From the NCBI GenBank assembly GCA_018268415.1, contig JAFDWO010000011.1, forward strand, positions 54,667 to 118,666: a stretch of DNA of 64,000 bases. The letters are read 5' to 3'. The notes under the pieces are model-generated. The model ran no database searches. It was not told the origin of the DNA and worked only from the letters and a program-made list of their open reading frames with translations. Below, piece after piece: positions 40,763 through 48,872 of the stretch (its first letter is position 1; each line of letters opens with the position of its first letter). This DNA is from Actinomycetota bacterium. Its GTDB lineage: Bacteria; Actinomycetota; Thermoleophilia; Solirubrobacterales; 70-9. Both the position numbers and the translations under genes were made by a program.

Positions 40763-42646
40763 ATGGATGCGACGACGGTGACCACTGAGGGTGCGACGGC
40801 GATTCTCGCCGGCCTCGATGTCGACGAGCGCAAAGGCAGGGGCGGCAAGGGCCCGGTCGGGTCGCGCGAGAATCCGGAGGTCTACGAGAACGTCCCGGGC
40901 CATGTGATCCCGATCCTCGAGGACGAGTTCGACGATTTTGGCGCCGAATCGGGCAAGTTCCTCGCCGGCGAGCAGGGCGAGGAGACCTTCATCCCCTTCC
41001 GCCTCAAACAGGGCGTCTACGGCCAGCGCCAGCCCGACGTGCAGATGGTCCGGGTCAAGCTGCCGTTCGGCGGCGTCTCGCCCGACCAGCTGGAGGCGTT
41101 CGCCGACGGGATCGAACGCTGGGTGCCGCTGAACAAAGGCCACATCACCACCCGGCAGAACGTCCAGATGCACCACATTCCGCTCGCCCACGCGGCCGAG
41201 CTGATCCGGGAGCTGGGCGAGGCGGGCCTCTCCTCGCGCGAGGGCTGCGGCAACACGGTCCGCAACGTCACCGCCGATCCCTACGCCGGGATCGCCACCG
41301 ACGAGGTCTTCGACCCGACCCCGTACGCGGGCGCCTACGTCCGCTTCTTCGTCCGCCATCCGGTCACTCAGGCGATGCCGCGCAAGTGGAAGGCCGCCTT
41401 CTCCGCCTCGCCCGCCGACCGCGCGATCGTGCCGATCCACGACCTCGGTTTCCTGCCGGTGATCCGGGACGGCGAGCGCGGCTTCGAGGTCTGGGTCGGG
41501 GGCGGGACCGCGATCATGCCGCGCCTCGCCCACAAGATCTTCGACTTCGTCGGTGCCGACGACGGCGAATACCTGAAGGTGAGCGAGGCGATCGTGCGGG
41601 TCTTCGACCGTCAGGACTGGCTGCGCGTGAACCGGGCCCGGGCGCGGATCAAGGTGCTGCTGGAGAAGATCGGCCCCGACGCCTTCCGCGCCCTGGTCGA
41701 GGAGGAGCTCGCGGGCGAGTGGACCGGCGAGCGCGACTATGCGGCCGAGCTGGCCCGCCTGCGCTTCGACGACGACGAGGCGGTGCGGGCGCCGAAACGA
41801 CCGCCGCTCGGTGCCGCACCGAACGGCGACCAGGCGGCGTTCGACCGGTTCCTCGAACGCAACGTCACCCCGCAGCGCCAGGACGCCTTCAACGCGGTGG
41901 CCGTCAAGATCTTCCGCGGCGACCTGACGCCGGAGCAGTTCCGCGGTCTTGCCGCGATCATGCGTGACTTCTGTGGTGGCAACGCCCGCACCTCGGTCGA
42001 GCAGAACCTGATCCTGCGCTGGGTCCGCACCGAGGCGCTCTACGACCTCTGGCGCCGGCTCGACGAGCTCGGCCTCGCCGACGCCGGGGCCTTCGAAATC
42101 GACGACGTGGTGAGCTGCCCCGGCACCGACAGCTGCAAAATGGGGATCACCGCCTCGATGGGCCTGAACGCGGCGATCTCGGCCCGGCTGGCGGAGATGG
42201 ACATCACCGATCCGCTTACCCGCCAGGTGCAGATCAAGATGAGCGGCTGCCCGAACGGCTGTGGTCAGCACCACATCGGCACGATCGGCTTCTACGGCGC
42301 CTCGCTCAAGGTCGGCGGCCGGCAGATGCCCGCCTACATCCCCCACATCGGCGGCCGCGGCGAGGGCGGCGACCCGACCTTCGGCAAGCGGCTGAAATCG
42401 CGTCTACCCGCCAAGCGCGTGCCCGACGCGATCGAGCGCTGGCTGCGCATGTACGAGGCCGAGCGCGAGGCGGAGGAGACCTTCGAGGGCTTCGCCGAGC
42501 GGGTCGGGAACGAGCGCTTCGAAGCCGAGGTGAAGCCGCTGACCCTGCCCGCCGAGTTCAGCCTCGAGACGATGGACCAGTTCATCGACTGGCAGCGCTC
42601 GACGCCCTACGAAGTGATCCGCGGCGAGGGTGAGTGCGCGCTGTAG
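40763..42646 (+). CDS. nirA: ferredoxin-dependent sirohaem nitrite/sulphite reductase
   Basis: The 627-residue enzyme starts at ATG 40763 with GGAGG 8 nt upstream. Two ferrodoxin-like/sirohaem repeats are seen: LKQGVYGQRQPDVQMVRVKLPFG near residue 80, RQNVQMHHIPLAHAAELI near 130 and GCGNTVRNVTADPYAG near 165. The [4Fe-4S]-sirohaem ligands are CPGTDSC near 452 and GCPNGCGQHHIG near 494 (C-x5-C...C-x3-C). It reduces nitrite to ammonia or sulphite to sulphide by six electrons. Nitrite is favoured because of the adjoining nar genes and shared operator, and a ferredoxin gene is close by. Confidence 0.88.
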   Translation: MDATTVTTEGATAILAGLDVDERKGRGGKGPVGSRENPEVYENVPGHVIPILEDEFDDFGAESGKFLAGEQGEETFIPFRLKQGVYGQRQPDVQMVRVKLPFGGVSPDQLEAFADGIERWVPLNKGHITTRQNVQMHHIPLAHAAELIRELGEAGLSSREGCGNTVRNVTADPYAGIATDEVFDPTPYAGAYVRFFVRHPVTQAMPRKWKAAFSASPADRAIVPIHDLGFLPVIRDGERGFEVWVGGGTAIMPRLAHKIFDFVGADDGEYLKVSEAIVRVFDRQDWLRVNRARARIKVLLEKIGPDAFRALVEEELAGEWTGERDYAAELARLRFDDDEAVRAPKRPPLGAAPNGDQAAFDRFLERNVTPQRQDAFNAVAVKIFRGDLTPEQFRGLAAIMRDFCGGNARTSVEQNLILRWVRTEALYDLWRRLDELGLADAGAFEIDDVVSCPGTDSCKMGITASMGLNAAISARLAEMDITDPLTRQVQIKMSGCPNGCGQHHIGTIGFYGASLKVGGRQMPAYIPHIGGRGEGGDPTFGKRLKSRLPAKRVPDAIERWLRMYEAEREAEETFEGFAERVGNERFEAEVKPLTLPAEFSLETMDQFIDWQRSTPYEVIRGEGECAL

Positions 42647-42671
42647 GTAGTACGCACCGGTAGCGGGGCGG

Positions 42672-43136
42672 TCAGGCGATCAGGGCGGCCGCGAGGACGA
42701 CCAGCGCCAGGGTCAGGACGCCGATCATGCCGCGGAGGGCCCCGGCCAGGGCCGCTCCGCGGCGGACCCGCCCGTCGAGCTCGGGCGCCGCAAGCGCCCG
42801 CCGCCGCAGGCGCGTCATCGCCCGCGCCTGGGCCATGCCGGTCGCCAGCGCGAGGACGAGCGCGCCGGCGACCACGGCGGTGGTGACCAGGAGGCCGTCC
42901 CAGGGGTGGCCGCGAAGCAGGATCGCGCCCACGGCGAGCGCGACGAGGAGCGCGAGGCTGCCGACGATCCCGTAGGAGCGGCCGAGGGCGCGGAAGAAGG
43001 TGATCCGCTCGACCGGTGCCAGGGTGGCCGACGCGGACCGGGCGACGACGAAGATCGCGACCAGCCCCCCGACCCAGATCGACGCCGCCACCAGCTCGAT
43101 CGTGACGAGCGGCACCGAGGCGGCGAGCGGGGTCAC
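42672..43136 (-). CDS. small four-helix membrane protein (CopD-like)
   Basis: The 154-residue protein starts at GTG 43136, overlapping the ferredoxin stop (GTGA). It has four predicted membrane helices. The first contains [22 protein letters not shown], a pattern shared with CopD/DUF4149-type integral proteins. A conserved-looking [27 protein letters not shown] follows. Function is unknown. Coupling to the ferredoxin inside a nitrate/NO cluster suggests a redox-linked role. Confidence 0.65.
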   Translation of the reverse strand: MTPLAASVPLVTIELVAASIWVGGLVAIFVVARSASATLAPVERITFFRALGRSYGIVGSLALLVALAVGAILLRGHPWDGLLVTTAVVAGALVLALATGMAQARAMTRLRRRALAAPELDGRVRRGAALAGALRGMIGVLTLALVVLAAALIA

Positions 43137-43411
43137 CCCGGCGTCCCTTGACTCTCTTTGTAGAAGCCGGCGTTCATCGCGATGTACTTCTGGAACTCGG
43201 GCGGGACCATGTCCTCGGGGTAGATCGCGTCCACCGGACAGGCCTCGACGCAGGCATCGCAGTCGATGCACTCGTCGGGATCGATGAAGAGCATCTCCGC
43301 CGCCTCGTAGCCCTCCTCGTCCGGGGTCGGGTGGATGCAGTCGACCGGGCAGACCTCGACGCACGAGTTGTCCTTGGTGCCGATGCACGGCTCGGTGATC
43401 ACGTATGCCAT
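43133..43411 (-). CDS. fdxA: 7Fe/8Fe bacterial ferredoxin
   Basis: The 92-residue protein has the first cluster motif [19 protein letters not shown] (spacing of seven between the first cysteines, as in FdxA 3Fe-4S sites) and a full C-x2-C-x2-C-x3-CP ([17 protein letters not shown], about residues 48-64). The start ATG 43411 lies 31 bp from the regulon dyad at 43443. It probably delivers electrons to the sirohaem reductase or another enzyme of this island. Confidence 0.92.
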   Translation of the reverse strand: MAYVITEPCIGTKDNSCVEVCPVDCIHPTPDEEGYEAAEMLFIDPDECIDCDACVEACPVDAIYPEDMVPPEFQKYIAMNAGFYKESQGTPG

Positions 43412-43442
43412 CTGATGGGTCCTCCTGGATCCAGTCTTTTAG

Positions 43443-43455
43443 ACATCTGAGATGT
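43443..43455. promoter_or_regulatory. NOx-regulon dyad upstream of the ferredoxin gene
   Basis: ACATCTGAGATGT is a perfect 5-3-5 palindrome 31 bp before the ferredoxin ATG. It lies within a short A/T-rich stretch that contrasts with the surrounding GC-rich sequence. Confidence 0.7.
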
Positions 43456-43488
43456 AAAAATATCAGGTGCGGAGCCGCCGGAAGGCGA

Positions 43489-43920
43489 TCAGCCCGCTGC
43501 CTCGGCAGCCTCGATCGCCGCCGCGAGGCGCTCCAGAGCGGGCGGATCGAGCGCGGTTTCGGCAGCGACGAAGAGCTCGCGCTCCTCGAAGCGGACGTGG
43601 TCGTGGAGGAGGTTGCCGAGCGCATGGACCTGATCGAGCGAAAGCTCGCCCGCCGCCAGGCGGAGCGCTTCGCGGCGGATCGCCAGGTGCTCCTCGAGCA
43701 TCCGCGCGACGCCGGCACGGTCGATCTCTCCCCCCGCAGCCCAGCCCGGCAACAGCACCTCCTCCTCGATCCGGAAGTGTCGCCTGCCGTCCTTCTCCCA
43801 GAAGGCGAGGAAGTCGCGCGCGGCGCCGGCGACGTCGTCGGCCCCGCGCAGCTTGCGCGCGGCGAGCAGCGCGCCCAGGTGCTCGCGGGAGAGTGGTTGG
43901 AGGGCCTCGGCGCGTTTCAT
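43489..43920 (-). CDS. hemerythrin-domain protein
   Basis: The 143-residue four-helix protein starts at ATG 43920 after GAGGAGG. Diiron ligands follow the hemerythrin pattern: LSREHLGALLAARKL near residue 10, HFRIEEEVLLPG near 50, MLEEHLAIRREA near 73 and LLHDHVRFEERELF near 103. Such proteins bind O2 or NO or repair iron centres. It lies between a polytopic membrane protein and the ferredoxin in the nar-linked operon. Confidence 0.85.
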   Translation of the reverse strand: MKRAEALQPLSREHLGALLAARKLRGADDVAGAARDFLAFWEKDGRRHFRIEEEVLLPGWAAGGEIDRAGVARMLEEHLAIRREALRLAAGELSLDQVHALGNLLHDHVRFEERELFVAAETALDPPALERLAAAIEAAEAAG

Positions 43921-43928
43921 CGTCCTCC

Positions 43929-45224
43929 TCAGATGCTCGGTCGGGCGCGCAGGAGGACGCGGCCGGCGAGCTGGGCCACGCGCGCCGCCAGCACCGCGTA
44001 GACGACCACCAGGAGCCACTTGGCCGGGGTGTGCAGGGCTTCCGGGCCGCCTTCCTGGGCGAGCGCGAGCGCCGCCACGGCCAGCATCGCCAGGGCCGCG
44101 ACGCCGCCGTCGAGCCGCGGTCGAGGGGCGGGCATGCGAGCGGTGAAGCCGCCGCGCACCCGCAGTACCACGGCCAGCAGGTGCAGCAGCGACCCGAGCA
44201 CGGTGAGCCCGATCCAGCCGGCGACCAGCAGCGTGCCGACGGTGGCGCGCGTGCCGCCGACCAGCGCCCCCGCGGGGCCGTGGTCGATGGCGGCGACGGT
44301 AGCCACCAGGAGCGCCGCGAGGAGGAACGGCTGGGCGGCGCCGACCAGGCGGGCGGCCAGGGACAGCGGGCGGACCGCGGTGCGGAGGGAGGCGGCGACG
44401 TTGACCAGCAGCGCGAGCGCGCCGAGGCAGAGGGCGATCCATCCGGCGATCGCGACCGGATCGAGCGCCCACGCGTACCCGATCGCCAGCGCCGCCACGC
44501 CGCCGTTCCAGGCGACGAAGGCGAGCGCTTGCAGGCGCGGCCGGCGCAGCTGCGTCTGGGTCAGCGACGGGTAGAAGGTGTGCAGGGTGCCGACGATCGA
44601 GCCGCCGAACCAGCCCGCCAGGTTGAGCGACATGTGGGCGCCGAGGAGGTTGCCGTGGACCCAGGGGACGCCGTGGGCGAGGAGCGATCCGGCGATCAGC
44701 CCGAGGCCGAGATAGAACGCGCCGGCGCAGTACCAGGCGACCGCCCAGGGCGAGCGCCGCAGGGAGCGCCGCCACATGACCACGATCGCGGCGGCCCAGA
44801 GGCCGAGCGCGCCGACGAGGAGCGCCACCGCGATCCACAGCGCGGCGCCGGCGGCGAGCGGGACCGCGAGCGCGAGCCCGATCGCGCCGAGGTTCCAGGC
44901 CGCCAGCTGGGCGCGGACGAGGGTGCGGGGCGGTGGGTCGGTGGCGAGGAAGGCGCCGGCGAAGAACTGGCTGGCGCCGAGGACCAGCTGGGAGACGCCG
45001 CCGACGAAGGCGAGGTGAAGGCCGAGCCAGCGTCCCCAGGGCCACGGGTGGACAGCCTGGAAGACCCCGGCGAGTGCGGCGGCGAGGAGGAAGGCTAGGC
45101 CGCAGACGAAGAAGGAGCCGACGATGTCGGTCGGCCGCAGGTCACCCTCGCGGCGCGGCGCCGGACGGTGGCGGCAGCGGCGCGCGCCCGGCGACGCGCC
45201 CGCCGCGGGCGGCTCAAGCGCCAC
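43929..45224 (-). CDS. polytopic membrane protein with conserved histidines, NnrS/haem-copper-oxidase-like
   Basis: The 431-residue protein has about 11-12 membrane helices. Histidine-bearing helices GLHLAFVGGVSQLVLGASQFF near residue 70, GNLLGAHMSLNLAGWFGGSIVGTLHTFYPSL near 195-225 and LLHLLAVVLR near 345 resemble haem- or metal-binding membrane proteins of the NnrS/haem-copper superfamily. I do not recognise it as a named enzyme. GTG 45224 overlaps the regulator's end by 11 nt, so they are coupled. The product is probably linked to nitrogen-oxide metabolism. Confidence 0.6.
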   Translation of the reverse strand: MALEPPAAGASPGARRCRHRPAPRREGDLRPTDIVGSFFVCGLAFLLAAALAGVFQAVHPWPWGRWLGLHLAFVGGVSQLVLGASQFFAGAFLATDPPPRTLVRAQLAAWNLGAIGLALAVPLAAGAALWIAVALLVGALGLWAAAIVVMWRRSLRRSPWAVAWYCAGAFYLGLGLIAGSLLAHGVPWVHGNLLGAHMSLNLAGWFGGSIVGTLHTFYPSLTQTQLRRPRLQALAFVAWNGGVAALAIGYAWALDPVAIAGWIALCLGALALLVNVAASLRTAVRPLSLAARLVGAAQPFLLAALLVATVAAIDHGPAGALVGGTRATVGTLLVAGWIGLTVLGSLLHLLAVVLRVRGGFTARMPAPRPRLDGGVAALAMLAVAALALAQEGGPEALHTPAKWLLVVVYAVLAARVAQLAGRVLLRARPSI

Positions 45225-45885
45225 CGTCGATCGACCCCGACACGGCGACGACGCAACCGGCCTGCTCCGGATCGTGCGGCTCGAAGCGGGTGAGCCGGGT
45301 GTTCGGCAGCAGCTCGGCGAGCAGCCCGCTGGTGATCCCCTTGTGCAGGGCGCAGATGACTTCCTTGTTCTCCATCACCGAGGCCCGGTAGGGGCAGTTT
45401 TCGAGCCGGCAGACGAAGCCGGTCGAGTCGCGGGTCTCGAGCTCGGGCGAGAAGCCGAGCGAGGCGACCGCCTGGCGGAACCCTTCGACCGGATCGTCGG
45501 CGTGGGCGTCGGGCGCGAGTTCCCGGCCGATGTCACGGCCGGCCTTCTCGACCTCGCGCAGCCGGTTGCGGCCGGGCGGGATCGCGCGCGCCAGCCAGCG
45601 GGCGAGGTCCGCATAGCCGGTCGGGCGCTCGCCGGCCGGTGTGGCTCCGGGGGCGACCGACCAGAGATCCCCCGGGCGCCCCCGCCGCCCTTTGCTGCGA
45701 CCGCGCTCCAGCAGGCCGGCCTCGTGCATCCGCTCCAGGTGGCGCCTGATTCCGTTCGGGTGCAGCGCCAGCGCCTTGGCCAGCGCCTCGGTGCTCACCG
45801 GCGCCCGTTGCTCGACCAGCCAGGAGAAGATGTCCGCGCGGGTGCGCTGGGTGAGGAGGTCTTCGGAGTTCGGCGGCAGGTCCAA
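45214..45885 (-). CDS. SufR/DeoR-like winged-helix regulator with cysteine cluster motif
   Basis: The 223-residue regulator begins at TTG 45885, the only usable start before an upstream stop. Residues 10-75 form a winged helix (RADIFSWLVEQRAPVSTEALAKAL, GIRRHLERMHEAGLLERG). The C-terminal domain contains CRLENCPYRASVMENKEVICALHKG (about 163-187), like the Fe-S cysteine arrangement of SufR-type sensors. It therefore may sense NO, oxygen or Fe-S status. A dyad of the island motif lies 16 bp upstream, suggesting autoregulation. It sits just downstream of narI. Confidence 0.8.
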   Translation of the reverse strand: MDLPPNSEDLLTQRTRADIFSWLVEQRAPVSTEALAKALALHPNGIRRHLERMHEAGLLERGRSKGRRGRPGDLWSVAPGATPAGERPTGYADLARWLARAIPPGRNRLREVEKAGRDIGRELAPDAHADDPVEGFRQAVASLGFSPELETRDSTGFVCRLENCPYRASVMENKEVICALHKGITSGLLAELLPNTRLTRFEPHDPEQAGCVVAVSGSIDGGA

Positions 45886-45900
45886 GGCACCAATTTTTGC

Positions 45901-45913
45901 ACATCAACGCTGT
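45901..45913. promoter_or_regulatory. NOx-regulon dyad upstream of the regulator gene
   Basis: ACATC-AAC-GCTGT (one mismatch to the motif) is embedded in a longer dyad TTGCACA-N7-TGTGCAA (45897-45917). It lies 16 bp before the regulator start and just after the narI stop. Confidence 0.55.
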
Positions 45914-45925
45914 GCAATTGAGGAG

Positions 45926-46627
45926 CTAGGCGCTGCTGCCCGCCCGGTATCGCCGTCGGTAGAGGATGTAGGGCCTGCCGACGTACTGCAGCGGGATGCT
46001 CCAGGCGTGGACGAGCCGGCTGAAGGCGAACAGGCCCCAGAAGGCCCAGGCGACGATCGCGTGCAGCTGGTAGATCAGCGGCGCCCCTTCGACCGCGGCG
46101 ACGTCGGGGTCGAGATAGAAGATCGAGCGCCACCAGTCGGCGATCGAGGAGCGGTAGTTGTAGGGATCGTCGGTGAAGAGGGTGTGCCCGAAGGTCATCC
46201 AGCAACCCATCAGGATCAGCACCGTGAGCAGGAAGTAGGTGAGCATGTCGGTCCGGGTCGTCGTCCGCCGGACCCTCGCGCTGGTGGTGCGGCGATAGAG
46301 GAGCCCGAGGAAGCCGACCAGCGTGACCAGGCCGGCGATCCCTCCGGCGATCCCCGCGAACCAGCGGTAGAAGCCCTCCGAGATCCCGATCGAGGCGGTC
46401 AGCGATTCCGGGATGCAGAGGCCGACGACGTGGCCGCCGATCGCGGCGAGGGCCCCGTAGTGGAAGGCGGGGCTCGCCCAGCCGAGCACGCGGCGGTCGA
46501 GCAGCTGGGTGGAGCGGCTCGTCCAGGCGAACTGGTCGGTGCGGTAGCGCCACCAGTGCCCGACCACGAAGGCGGTGATCGCCACGTACGGAAGGATGAT
46601 CCAGAGCAGGACCTTGCCGGCGCTCAT
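45926..46627 (-). CDS. narI: respiratory nitrate reductase gamma subunit (cytochrome b)
   Basis: The 233-residue protein starts at ATG 46627, overlapping the narJ stop (ATGA). It has five membrane helices. Haem-ligand histidine candidates lie in SPAFHYGALAAIGGHVVGL near residue 50-65 and in LIYQLHAIVAWAFWGLFAFSRLVHAWS near 190-210. It oxidises quinol and passes electrons to NarH. The ending LQYVGRPYILYRRRY is typical of NarI. Confidence 0.93.
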   Translation of the reverse strand: MSAGKVLLWIILPYVAITAFVVGHWWRYRTDQFAWTSRSTQLLDRRVLGWASPAFHYGALAAIGGHVVGLCIPESLTASIGISEGFYRWFAGIAGGIAGLVTLVGFLGLLYRRTTSARVRRTTTRTDMLTYFLLTVLILMGCWMTFGHTLFTDDPYNYRSSIADWWRSIFYLDPDVAAVEGAPLIYQLHAIVAWAFWGLFAFSRLVHAWSIPLQYVGRPYILYRRRYRAGSSA

Positions 46628-47274
46628 CGGCGCGACCCCGCTCCCGGCATCACCTCGGGCGGCGCGAAGGGCTCGAGGCCGACCAACTCCTGCGGTGGCC
46701 CACCCGCCGCCAGCCGCCCGGCCAACGCCCGCTCGGCCGCCGAAGGCTCGCCGAGCGCCGCGCAAACCGCGTCGAGGAGGTCCGCGTACGGGCTGCCGAG
46801 ATCACGCAGGGCCGCCCGCACCAGCTCCAGCGCGGCGCGGTTCTCGCGCAGGACGATCTCGCCCCTGCCTCCCGGGGCGCTCGCCGCGAACTCGAGCATC
46901 ACCGGCAGGTAATCGGGCAGCTCGGTGCCTTCGAGCGGCAGGCCGGCGGCCCGATAGAGCTGCTTCAGCCGCACCAGGACGCTGCCGCGCTCGCGCTTGT
47001 CCCCGTCCGAGTAGAAGGTGAGGTAGAGGCCCGAGCGCCGGTTCAGGTCGATCGCCTCGACGTAGTGGGCGGCGCGCGCCGGCGCCGCGGTCGCCCCCCA
47101 CCAGGCGAAGAAGCGCTCGAGGCCCGCCCGGGCGGCCCCGCGTGGCAGCTCCGCCGTCGCCGCCCGCAGCGCCGGCGTCGCGGCGCCCAGCTCCGCGTCC
47201 GGGTAGCGCAGCAGCAGCGAGCAGACTTCATAGACCCGCCCCGCCCGCTCTCGCCGCCGGGAGCGCAGCGCCAT
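46624..47274 (-). CDS. narJ: nitrate reductase assembly chaperone
   Basis: The 216-residue all-helical protein inserts the molybdenum cofactor into NarG. Family markers are YEVCSLLLRYPDAEL near residue 15, AAHYVEAIDLNRRSGLYLTFYSDGDKRERG near 65-95 and LPDYLPVMLEFAA near 120. Its ATG shares a base with the narH stop, and its stop overlaps narI, so the order narGHJI is fully coupled. Confidence 0.93.
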   Translation of the reverse strand: MALRSRRRERAGRVYEVCSLLLRYPDAELGAATPALRAATAELPRGAARAGLERFFAWWGATAAPARAAHYVEAIDLNRRSGLYLTFYSDGDKRERGSVLVRLKQLYRAAGLPLEGTELPDYLPVMLEFAASAPGGRGEIVLRENRAALELVRAALRDLGSPYADLLDAVCAALGEPSAAERALAGRLAAGGPPQELVGLEPFAPPEVMPGAGSRR

Positions 47275-48872
47275 CAGGCCCCGCCTCCGTCCCGGTCCGC
47301 GGCCCCGTCCCGTCGCCGCCCGCCGGCCATCTTCACGATGTCGAGGTCGACCGGGTCCCCGTCGCTCAGCATGAAGTCTTCGGGGCCCGATTCGGCGCCG
47401 ACCATCCCACAGTTGCCCGGGCCGCCCTCGAAGTCCAGGCCGCAGGTCCCCTGTTGCTCCATCAGCCGCCCGGCCAGCTCGGTGTGGGCCTGCGGGATCA
47501 CGTACCGGTCCTCGTACTTGGCGATCGCCAGCAGCCGGTACATGTCCTCGACGTCCGCGACGCTCATGCCGACCGAGGCCGGCATGGCCTCGTCGTGCTC
47601 GCCGAGCACCTCGCGCTTGCGCATGTGGCCGCGCATCGCCGCCAGCCGGCGCAGCACACCGCGGATGCGCTCCGCGTCGCCCGCGGCGAGCAGGTTGGCG
47701 AGATAGTCGACCGGGATCCGCATCGACTCGATCGCCGGGAAGACCTGGTCGGGATCGGCCTCGTAGTCGTCCTCTTCCAGGGCACTGACGATCGGCGAGA
47801 GCGGCGGCACATACCAGACCATCGGCAGCGTGCGGAACTCCGGGTGCAGCGGCAGGGCCACCTCGTAACGGTGGGCGAGCGCGTACACCGGCGAGCGCCG
47901 CGCCGCCTCGATCCAGTCGTCGGGGATCCCGTCGCGGGCGGCGCGCTCGCGCACCTCGGGGTCCTCGGGGTCGAGGAAGACATCGCGCTGGGCGTCCAGC
48001 AGTTCGTGCGGGTCGGGGACCGAGGCGGCGGCCTCGACCCGGTCGACGTCGTAGAGGACGAGGCCGATGTACCGGATCCGCCCGACGCAGGTCTCCGAGC
48101 AGATCGTTGGCAGCCCCGCCTCGATCCGCGGGTAACAGAGGGTGCACTTCTCGGCCTTGCCGGTGCGGTGGTTGAAGTACACCTTCTTGTAGGGACAGCC
48201 GGAGACGCAGAAGCGCCAGCCGCGGCACTTGGCCTGGTCGACGAGGACGATCCCGTCCTCCTCGCGCTTGTACATCGCCCCCGACGGACAGGAGGCGACG
48301 CAGGAGGGGTTGAGGCAGTGCTCGCAGATCCGCGGCAGGTAGAACATGAACGCCTGCTCGTAGGTCGCCTTCACCTGCTCCTGGATCCCCTCGGTGAGCG
48401 GGTCCTGGTGGATCCGCTCCGGCGCTCCGGCCAGGTTGTCGTCCCAGTTCGGCCCCCACTGGATCTCCGGCAGGGCCTTGCCGGTCAGCTGCGAGCGGGC
48501 GCGGGCGACCGGGTCGTGCTTCGACAGCGGCGCCGTGATCAGCTTCTCGTAGTCGTAGGTCCAGGGCTCGTAGTAATCGTCGATCTCCGGCAGGTCGGGG
48601 TTGGAGAAGATCGTCGCCAGCTTCTTCAGCCGCCCGCCCGCCTTCAGCCGCAGGCGACCCTTGCGGTCGAGCTCCCAGCCGCCCTTCCAGCGCTCCTGGT
48701 CCTCCCAGCGCTTGGGGTAGCCGACGCCGGGCTTCGTCTCGACGTCGTTGAACCAGGCGTACTCGGCGCCCGGGCGGTTCGTCCACACCTGCTTGCAGGT
48801 GACCGAGCAGGTGTGACAGCCGATGCACTTGTCGAGGTTCATCACCATCGCCACCTGCGCCCGGATCGTCAC
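47274..48872 (-). CDS. narH: respiratory nitrate reductase beta subunit (Fe-S)
   Basis: The 532-residue subunit starts at GTG 48872, overlapping the narG stop (GTGA). Four ferredoxin-type cysteine motifs are visible: CIGCHTCSVTCK near residue 15, CEHCLNPSCVASCPSGAM near 180, CRGWRFCVSGCPYKK near 212 (with Trp in place of a cysteine, as in NarH for the 3Fe-4S cluster) and CTLCYPRIEAGLPTICSETC near 240. It carries electrons from NarI to NarG on the cytoplasmic side. Confidence 0.96.
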   Translation of the reverse strand: MTIRAQVAMVMNLDKCIGCHTCSVTCKQVWTNRPGAEYAWFNDVETKPGVGYPKRWEDQERWKGGWELDRKGRLRLKAGGRLKKLATIFSNPDLPEIDDYYEPWTYDYEKLITAPLSKHDPVARARSQLTGKALPEIQWGPNWDDNLAGAPERIHQDPLTEGIQEQVKATYEQAFMFYLPRICEHCLNPSCVASCPSGAMYKREEDGIVLVDQAKCRGWRFCVSGCPYKKVYFNHRTGKAEKCTLCYPRIEAGLPTICSETCVGRIRYIGLVLYDVDRVEAAASVPDPHELLDAQRDVFLDPEDPEVRERAARDGIPDDWIEAARRSPVYALAHRYEVALPLHPEFRTLPMVWYVPPLSPIVSALEEDDYEADPDQVFPAIESMRIPVDYLANLLAAGDAERIRGVLRRLAAMRGHMRKREVLGEHDEAMPASVGMSVADVEDMYRLLAIAKYEDRYVIPQAHTELAGRLMEQQGTCGLDFEGGPGNCGMVGAESGPEDFMLSDGDPVDLDIVKMAGGRRRDGAADRDGGGA

